64,000 bases of DNA from Arthrobacter psychrochitiniphilus (GTDB taxonomy: Bacteria > Actinomycetota > Actinomycetes > Actinomycetales > Micrococcaceae), in contig NZ_QHLZ01000001.1 of assembly GCF_003185915.1 (NCBI RefSeq), positions 1 to 64,000 of the forward strand, given 5' to 3'. Position numbers and translations under genes: made by a program. Of this stretch, positions 58,111-64,000 are shown piece by piece (within the stretch, counting starts at the first letter, position 1; every line of letters starts with the position of its first letter). The notes under the pieces are model-generated. The model was not told the origin of the DNA and did no database searches. It was given only the letters and a program-made list of their open reading frames with translations.

Positions 58111-61050
58111 CTAACGACCTGTCAAAGACCATGCGTCCTCGCCACCGTCTTCATCGTCGCCATCGTTGTATTCCACGGTTTGGGGGCGGTTTGCCAAATC
58201 ATCAGCCACCAGGTCCCCTCCCCAGGAAGGATTCGCGTGAGCATGGTTGGCATTGGCATTTTCGGCCAGCGCAGCCATCATTGGATCCACCTCGGAGCTC
58301 ACCGCTGCGGGAACTCCTGGCGCGCTCTCATCCCCACGGATGGCTGCGAGAGTCTCGGCGAGGTCATCCGGTTTGACCAGTACGTCACGGGCCTTGGAGC
58401 CTTCGGAGGGTCCCACCACACCGCGGGATTCAAGCAAGTCCATGAGCCGGCCGGCCTTGGCGAAGCCCACCCGCAGCTTGCGCTGAAGCATGGAGGTGGA
58501 GCCGAACTGGGTGGTGACCACAAGTTCGGTGGCCTGCATCAGCAGGTCCATGTCATCCCCAATGTCATCCTCGATGACCTTCTTGGGGGCCTCAACGGCA
58601 ACATCGTCACGGTAGGTGGCCTTCAGCTGGCCCTTGACGTGGTCAACAACAGCCTTGATTTCAGCTTCGGTGACCCAAGCTCCCTGGACACGGACTGGCT
58701 TTGACTTACCCATGGGCAAGAACAGCGCGTCACCTTGTCCCAGCAGCTTCTCGGCGCCTGGCTGGTCCAGGACCACCCGGGAATCCGTCACGGAAGAGGT
58801 GGCAAAGGCCATGCGGGAGGGCACATTGGCCTTGATCAGACCTGTGACCACGTCCACGGAGGGCCGCTGCGTGGCCAGGACCAGGTGGATGCCAGCCGCA
58901 CGGGCCAGCTGGGTGATCCGCACAATGGAATCTTCCACGTCACGCGGGGCAACCATCATCAGGTCCGCCAGCTCATCCACAATCACCAACAGGTACGGGT
59001 AGGGCTTGACCACACGCTTGGAACCTTCTGGCGGGTGCACGTTTCCGGCTTTGACAGCCTTGTTGAATTCATCAATGTGTTTAAAGCCGTAATTGGCCAG
59101 ATCGTCATAGCGCTGGTCCATTTCACGCACAACCCACTGCAGCGCCTCTGCGGCCTTTTTCGGGTTGGTGATGATGGGGGTGATGAGGTGTGGGACGCCT
59201 TCGTAGGCTGTTAGTTCCACACGCTTGGGATCCACCATGACCATGCGCACTTCATCCGGGGTGGCCCGCATCAGGATGGAGACAATCATGGAGTTCACAA
59301 AGGAGGACTTTCCGGCGCCCGTGGCACCAGCCACGAGAAGGTGGGGCATCTTAGCCAGGTTGGCAACCACAAAGCCACCCTCAACGTCCTTGCCCACACC
59401 CATGACCATGGGGTGTTCGGTGCGGCGCGCGTTGGCTGAGCGCAGCACGTCACCGAGGACCACAATTTCCTTATCCGCGTTGGGTATCTCAATACCAATG
59501 GCGCTCTTGCCCGGGATGGGGCTCAGGATGCGGACATCCGAGGACGCCACGGCATAGGAGATGTTCTTGCTCAGCGCCGTCACCTTTTCAACCTTGGTGC
59601 CGGGCGCCAGCTCAATCTCATAGCGTGTCACGGTGGGACCGCGGCTGAACCCTGTCACGGCCGCGTCAACATTGAACTGTTGCAAGGTGTTGGTCAGTGC
59701 CGCCACCACCAGGTCATTGGCTTCCGTAGCGTCCTTGCCCGGAGGGCCCGCAGGCAGGAAGTCGGATTCCGGCAACGTATACGTGACATCTCCGGAAAGT
59801 TGGAGTTGCTCGGAACGCGCAGGAATGGGGGTTGGCGGGGCCAGGGGCGGGGCAGGAATACTGCGTGCCACGGCCGCGTCAACGTCATACAAGCCACCAA
59901 CGGCGGCGGCTCCGGATGTTGCCAGGCGAGGTGCTCGCGGTGAGTTCTCTGCCACGATGCCAATGGCTTCTGTGACAGGCTCACTGCCATCACGCTGGAG
60001 GTCAAACACTTCGGTTGATGTGGGCAGACCTTGGCGTGCCTTGATCTTATCCGCGGCGAGTTGATCCCTAGTGGGCCGGCGGACCCCGGGGCGCACGGTC
60101 GGCTCGTTCGACGCCGGAGCCTGGCTTTCGTCCTCGTCGGTGCCTATGAGTGGCGTAGCAAACGCACCCTCGCTGGGGTCCTCACCCAGGAGCTCCAGAT
60201 CTGATTCGCGAGCAGCCTTTTGCCGGGCCCGCAGGTTGCGTGGTTTCTTAGCCTGAGCCTGATCATCATGCTGGTACAAGTAGCTTTGATCGTGCCCGTC
60301 TCCCAGCGGCTGCCCGTCAGGAACAGCACCCATGAGCTTTTCATACACACCGCGCAGGCGGGCCGGGATGTGGCGTACGGGGGTATTGGTCAGGACCAGG
60401 ACGCTGGCGAACGCTACGAGCGAGAAGAAAATGATGGCGGTGATGGAACCCAACTTCGCCACGAGGCTGCCGCTGAGCGCTCCCACCATGCCACCAGCCG
60501 CGCTGAGAGGGGCAAAGCCTCCGGAAATGTCCGGGTTACCGGCCAGCACATGTGCCAGGGCACAGCCGGCAAGGGTCATGATGGCAAAGCCCAGCGCTAC
60601 CCGATTGTTGGTGGCCATGTTGGCGGGCTGGCGGAACACCAGGACGGCAAAAATGAGGAACATGGGGGGCAGCAGGGCCGCAAACCAGCCGAAGGTGCCC
60701 TGCGTCACGCCGCGAACAGCGTCCGCAACTGGGCCGCTCAGACCCCACCATTCGAAGGTGGCGATCACAATGGCTAGAAGAATAAACAGCAGCCCGGCGC
60801 CGTCGCGGCGCTCCTCTGCTGGCATCTGGCTTTTATCCGAGCCCATGCGCCGGATGGCGCCGCCCACCAAGTGGCCCAATCCTTGCCAGAGCGAGACAAC
60901 GATGCGCACAGGCCACACCGAGGTCACCTCCGGCTCAGCAGGGGAGGTTTTCTTGCGGGGCACCGGCATCTTGGTGGTCTTGGGGGCGCGCGGGGACGCG
61001 CCGCCCTGTTGACCGGAAGACTGACGGGCGGGTGTGGAACGAGTCGCCAT
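58111..61050 (-). CDS. ftsK: DNA translocase FtsK
   Basis: 979 residues from the ATG at 61050. N-terminal membrane part of four helices (about 50-235), a long Pro/Ala/Gln-rich linker (about 240-430), the alpha-beta motor with Walker A GATGAGKSS (about 575) and Walker B IVDELADLMM, and the C-terminal winged-helix gamma domain (about 850-910, LLQRKLRVGFAKAGRLMDLLE). Pumps DNA at the division septum and activates XerCD. GGAG lies just before the ATG. Confidence 0.95.
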   Translation of the reverse strand: MATRSTPARQSSGQQGGASPRAPKTTKMPVPRKKTSPAEPEVTSVWPVRIVVSLWQGLGHLVGGAIRRMGSDKSQMPAEERRDGAGLLFILLAIVIATFEWWGLSGPVADAVRGVTQGTFGWFAALLPPMFLIFAVLVFRQPANMATNNRVALGFAIMTLAGCALAHVLAGNPDISGGFAPLSAAGGMVGALSGSLVAKLGSITAIIFFSLVAFASVLVLTNTPVRHIPARLRGVYEKLMGAVPDGQPLGDGHDQSYLYQHDDQAQAKKPRNLRARQKAARESDLELLGEDPSEGAFATPLIGTDEDESQAPASNEPTVRPGVRRPTRDQLAADKIKARQGLPTSTEVFDLQRDGSEPVTEAIGIVAENSPRAPRLATSGAAAVGGLYDVDAAVARSIPAPPLAPPTPIPARSEQLQLSGDVTYTLPESDFLPAGPPGKDATEANDLVVAALTNTLQQFNVDAAVTGFSRGPTVTRYEIELAPGTKVEKVTALSKNISYAVASSDVRILSPIPGKSAIGIEIPNADKEIVVLGDVLRSANARRTEHPMVMGVGKDVEGGFVVANLAKMPHLLVAGATGAGKSSFVNSMIVSILMRATPDEVRMVMVDPKRVELTAYEGVPHLITPIITNPKKAAEALQWVVREMDQRYDDLANYGFKHIDEFNKAVKAGNVHPPEGSKRVVKPYPYLLVIVDELADLMMVAPRDVEDSIVRITQLARAAGIHLVLATQRPSVDVVTGLIKANVPSRMAFATSSVTDSRVVLDQPGAEKLLGQGDALFLPMGKSKPVRVQGAWVTEAEIKAVVDHVKGQLKATYRDDVAVEAPKKVIEDDIGDDMDLLMQATELVVTTQFGSTSMLQRKLRVGFAKAGRLMDLLESRGVVGPSEGSKARDVLVKPDDLAETLAAIRGDESAPGVPAAVSSEVDPMMAALAENANANHAHANPSWGGDLVADDLANRPQTVEYNDGDDEDGGEDAWSLTGR

Positions 61051-61175
61051 GTCTCCAACGGTACCTGCCAAAGCCTGCAAGTATCCGGATTTAGCCCTCG
61101 AAACCGGACGTGGTGGCAGGCACAGCGGTTGCCAGGTAGCCGCCGTCGCGCTTCTATACCTGTGCGAAAAAAAAG

Positions 61176-61235
61176 CGCGCCCGCCCCCCGCAGATGCGCC
61201 CGGTAGACGGGGCGCATCTGCGGGGGGCGGGCGCG
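61176..61235. terminator. Perfect 25-base-pair GC-rich hairpin, terminator of rnj
   Basis: CGCGCCCGCCCCCCGCAGAT then GCGCC pairs exactly with 61211-61235 around a 10-base loop. On the minus strand it is followed by TTTTTTTT, so it ends rnj transcription before ftsK. The A-tract on the other side could serve plus-strand transcription. Confidence 0.93.
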
Positions 61236-61254
61236 AAAAACGGTTCCGGGCAGG

Positions 61255-62946
61255 CTAGGCTTCCAGGACCACCGGGATGATCATGGGGCGCCGGCGCAGT
61301 TTGCGGTTGACCCAGGTGCCGATCACGCGGCGCACCACCTGCTGGAGTTGGTGTGTGGTGTGCTCGGAGCTGGCCATGACGGCTTCCTCCAGTGCTGCAG
61401 CGATCTTGGGCTTGATCTCGTCAAAGACGGAATCGTCCTCGGCAACACCGCGGGCGTGAATGTCCGGCCCGCTCACAATCTTGCCGGTGGCACGGTTCAC
61501 CACGGTGATGATGGAGATGAACCCCTCATCTCCTAGAACGCGGCGGTCCTTGAGGTCGGCGTCGGTGATCTCGCCAACGCTGTGACCGTCAACGTAGACG
61601 AATCCGCACTCCACCTGGCCAACAATGGTGGCTGTGCCGTCCTTGAGGTCAATGACAGAGCCGTCCTCGGTGAGCAAGACGTTCTGCGCCGGGACCCCGG
61701 AAGAGATGGCAATGTTGGCGTTGGCGATCAGGTGCCGCGTTTCACCGTGCACTGGCATCACGTTTTTGGGCGTCAGGATGTTGTAGCAGTACAGCAGCTC
61801 GCCGGCGGCGGCATGGCCGGACACGTGCACCTTGGCGGTGCCCTTGTGGATGACGTCGGCGCCGAGTTTGAGCAGGCCGTTGATGATCCGGAACACGGCG
61901 TTCTCATTGCCGGGGATCAGGGAGGAAGCCAGGATGACGGTATCGCCCTTGCCAACAACAATTTTGTGATCCCCGTTCGCCATGCGGGACAGGGCCGCCA
62001 TGGGCTCGCCCTGCGAACCTGTGGACATCAGAACCACCTCATTATCGGGGAGGCTGTCCACGTTTTTCAGGTCCACAATGACCTCCGCCGGGACGTGCAG
62101 GTAGCCCAGCTTTTCCGCAATGGCCATGTTGCGGACCATGGAACGGCCCACAAACGCCACCTTGCGCCCATGCAACATGGCGGCGTTGAGAACCTGCTGC
62201 ACGCGGTGCACATGCGAGGAGAAGCTGGCCACAATGATCCGCTTGTCAGCCTTGCCGAACAGGGCTTCCAAGGTGGGCCCAATCTCGGCCTCGCTCGTGG
62301 TGAAGCCGGGCACGTCAGCGTTGGTGGAGTCCACGAGGAACAAGTCCACGCCCTCTTCACCCAAACGGGCAAAGTGGCGCAGGTCCGTGATGCGCCCATC
62401 CAGGGGAAGCTGGTCCATCTTGAAATCGCCGGTGTGCAGCACGGAGCCGCCCTGGGTGCGGATGAACACGGCCAGCGCGTCAGGGATGGAGTGGTTCACG
62501 GCAATGAATTCGCACTGGAACGGCCCGAAAGTCTCCACCTGCTCTTCTTTGACGGTGAGGGTGTAAGGCTTGATGCGGTGTTCCATGAGCTTTGCCTCAA
62601 CGAACGCCAGCGTCAGCTGCGAACCGATCAGCGGGATGTCATTGCGCAGGCGTAAAAGGTACGGAACGGCACCAATATGGTCCTCGTGACCGTGCGTGAG
62701 CACCACCCCGACAACGTCCTCAAGACGGTCCTTAATATAGGAAAAGTCAGGCAGGATCACGTCCACGCCCGGCTGGTCTTCCTCCGGGAACAGCACGCCG
62801 CAGTCCACAATGAGCAGTTTGGAGTTCATCTCAAACACCGTCATGTTACGGCCAATTTCGCCGATCCCACCGAGCGGAACAATCCGTAACGTGCCATCCG
62901 CCAGTGGGGGCGGGGTCCGCAGGCCGGGCTCGGTCATTTGGGTCAT
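61255..62946 (-). CDS. rnj: Ribonuclease J
   Basis: 563 residues. Beta-CASP MBL nuclease: HGHEDH (85-90), GDFKMDQLPLDG (about 174-185), the beta-CASP motif DSTNAD (about 206-211), and the C-terminal domain (about 460-563). Endo- and 5'-3' exonuclease for mRNA decay. The ATG at 62946 follows directly on the dapA stop (TAAATG); a second ATG is three codons in. Standard. Confidence 0.96.
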   Translation of the reverse strand: MTQMTEPGLRTPPPLADGTLRIVPLGGIGEIGRNMTVFEMNSKLLIVDCGVLFPEEDQPGVDVILPDFSYIKDRLEDVVGVVLTHGHEDHIGAVPYLLRLRNDIPLIGSQLTLAFVEAKLMEHRIKPYTLTVKEEQVETFGPFQCEFIAVNHSIPDALAVFIRTQGGSVLHTGDFKMDQLPLDGRITDLRHFARLGEEGVDLFLVDSTNADVPGFTTSEAEIGPTLEALFGKADKRIIVASFSSHVHRVQQVLNAAMLHGRKVAFVGRSMVRNMAIAEKLGYLHVPAEVIVDLKNVDSLPDNEVVLMSTGSQGEPMAALSRMANGDHKIVVGKGDTVILASSLIPGNENAVFRIINGLLKLGADVIHKGTAKVHVSGHAAAGELLYCYNILTPKNVMPVHGETRHLIANANIAISSGVPAQNVLLTEDGSVIDLKDGTATIVGQVECGFVYVDGHSVGEITDADLKDRRVLGDEGFISIITVVNRATGKIVSGPDIHARGVAEDDSVFDEIKPKIAAALEEAVMASSEHTTHQLQQVVRRVIGTWVNRKLRRRPMIIPVVLEA

Positions 62947-63852
62947 TTAGACTTCCATTCCAGCTTCCGCAAGGTCAGCTTTGATCATGGCGATCTCGGC
63001 CTCGCCCGGCTCCACCAAGGGCAGCCGGACAACCGAGTTGGACAGGACACCCTGCCACTTGAGAATTTGTTTGACGGCCACGGCGCCCTGCACATGTCCC
63101 ATGGCGGCCCGGATAACGGGGTCCAGTTCAAAGTGGATGCGGCGGGCCGTGGCGAAATCGCCGGCCGCTGCGGCATCAATGAGCGCCCGGAACTTGGGGG
63201 CGGCCACGTGGGCGCTCACACTGACAAGTCCGACGGCGCCCGCGGCCATCAGCGGCAGCGTCAGCCCGTCGTCGCCCGAGTACACATCGAGGTCCGTGTT
63301 GGCCATGACCCGGGTGGTTTCACTGAAATCAGCCTTGGCGTCCTTCAGCGCGGTGATGCGCGGGTGATCTGCCAGCTTGATGATGGTTTCCGTGCTGATG
63401 GGGACACCTGCGCGGCCGGGAATGTCATAGAGCATGACGGGCAGCTCAGTGGAGTTGGCAATGGCCTCAAAGTGGGCCTGGATGCCGGCCTGGCTGGGCT
63501 TGTTGTAATACGGGGTCACGATCAGCAAACCGTCAATGTCCAATTTGGCTGCGCGCTGGGACAGGCTGATGGAGTGGCGGGTGTCGTTAGTTCCGGTGCC
63601 GGCGATGACGCGTGCGCGCCCGCCCACGGCGTCAATGACAGCCTGAAACATGCCCAGGTTTTCCTCGTCGGTCAGAGTGGAGGTTTCACCCGTGGTGCCG
63701 GTGACGAGGATGCCGTCGCAGCCGTCGTCTACCAGCTTGTTGGCCAGTTCGCCAGCGGCCTTGTAGTCCACTTCCCCATCGGCGGTGAAGGGGGTGACCA
63801 TGGCGGGCATCAAGGTACCGAAGGTGCGGAGGGATTTTTCAATGACAGACAT
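62947..63852 (-). CDS. dapA: 4-hydroxy-tetrahydrodipicolinate synthase
   Basis: 301 residues from the ATG at 63852; an upstream in-frame part reads unlike DapA. TIM barrel with GTTGET (52-57), LYDIPGRAG (Tyr142) and the Schiff-base Lys170 in ITALKDAKAD. Condenses pyruvate and aspartate semialdehyde, the first committed step to DAP and lysine. Directly adjoining rnj; dapF is 16 kb away. Confidence 0.96.
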   Translation of the reverse strand: MSVIEKSLRTFGTLMPAMVTPFTADGEVDYKAAGELANKLVDDGCDGILVTGTTGETSTLTDEENLGMFQAVIDAVGGRARVIAGTGTNDTRHSISLSQRAAKLDIDGLLIVTPYYNKPSQAGIQAHFEAIANSTELPVMLYDIPGRAGVPISTETIIKLADHPRITALKDAKADFSETTRVMANTDLDVYSGDDGLTLPLMAAGAVGLVSVSAHVAAPKFRALIDAAAAGDFATARRIHFELDPVIRAAMGHVQGAVAVKQILKWQGVLSNSVVRLPLVEPGEAEIAMIKADLAEAGMEV

Positions 63853-63940
63853 GGCTAAAACGTTACCTGCTACTGGGTGTTTTCTTGCAACCCAGGCCCG
63901 TCCCGTGGACCGATTGTGGCCCAGCACAGGAATATGGTGC

Positions 63941-64000
63941 CTACACGGACTCCAGAAAAGGCAGCCAGTGGGCCAACACCGGGCCCGGCGGCACCAGCGT
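63941..64000 (-). CDS. Possible C-terminal end of an unidentified gene (cut by the window)
   Basis: Open minus-strand frame from the window edge: 19 residues ending PVLAHWLPFLESV and TAG at 63941-63943. The hydrophobic, well-formed reading and dapA's usual upstream neighbour on the same strand support it; no start is visible, so the identity cannot be given. Confidence 0.4.
   Translation of the reverse strand, partial: TLVPPGPVLAHWLPFLESV

Noticed and set aside
61582..62655. Plus-strand ORF of 357 codons inside rnj
   Set aside because: Complement of rnj; Val/His/Gly-rich with no domain.
62938..63858. Plus-strand ORF of 306 codons opposite dapA
   Set aside because: Complement of dapA; Gly/Asp-rich shadow.

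Overview
The window is a chromosomal segment of a high-GC actinobacterium, most likely an Arthrobacter-like member of the Micrococcaceae. The evidence is the gene content: a mycothiol-type maleylpyruvate isomerase fold, a PriA-type HisA, ClgR, DUF3046, DUF5302, DUF1844 and DUF6318 proteins, an IF3 with a long Ala/Pro/Lys tail, and the actinobacterial order dapA - rnj - ftsK - pgsA - cinA - clgR - DUF3046 - recA - recX - miaB - miaA - dapF - hflX - dinG / lexA. The assignment rests on gene order and protein features only. No rRNA, tRNA, CRISPR array, insertion sequence or prophage was seen.

Region 1-3.2 kb is a persulfide/sulfide-stress module: two rhodanese proteins (one a CstB-like persulfide dioxygenase-rhodanese fusion), a tiny Cys-rich protein and a CstR-like CsoR-family repressor, with four matching palindromes at their promoters. 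At 3.2-5.0 kb lie a TetR regulator, a GNAT acetyltransferase and a truncated SDR dehydrogenase of visibly different base composition, the only stretch that looks recently acquired or decaying. Region 5.9-14.8 kb is a complete arginine pathway, argCJBDFR plus argGH, all on the minus strand with overlapping or nearly touching genes and ArgR-box-like sites before argC and argG.

Region 15-31 kb mixes housekeeping (pheST, a TrmH-type methylase) with accessory cassettes: a GntR/DUF1648 pair with an operator, a three-gene coupled cassette (lipoprotein - HEAGH membrane protein - SIMPL), a fatty-acyl-CoA ligase, a radical-SAM protein under a LexA-like box, DUF4870, DUF5302, Nudix and an MFS exporter. 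Region 31.7-34.4 kb is the infC-rpmI-rplT ribosomal operon, with infC apparently starting at AUU, beside a DUF1844 gene. Region 34.5-40.5 kb holds an MFS protein, an SseB-like protein and the histidine genes hisC, hisB, hisH and priA, with an unlisted 49-residue membrane protein coupled to hisH.

Region 40.6-56 kb is DNA repair and tRNA modification: a LysM protein divergent from lexA with two SOS boxes, dinG, hflX, an RsmC-like methylase, dapF, two secreted proteins, miaA, miaB, a secreted coiled-coil protein with a transglycosylase-like end, recX and recA (with its own SOS-like box). Region 55-64 kb completes the conserved block with DUF3046, a MarR regulator, clgR, cinA, pgsA, ftsK, rnj and dapA, ending in the last 19 residues of an unidentified gene. 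At least four loci (lexA/LysM, recA, the radical-SAM gene and possibly DUF4870) carry LexA-like palindromes, so a good part of an SOS regulon sits in one window.
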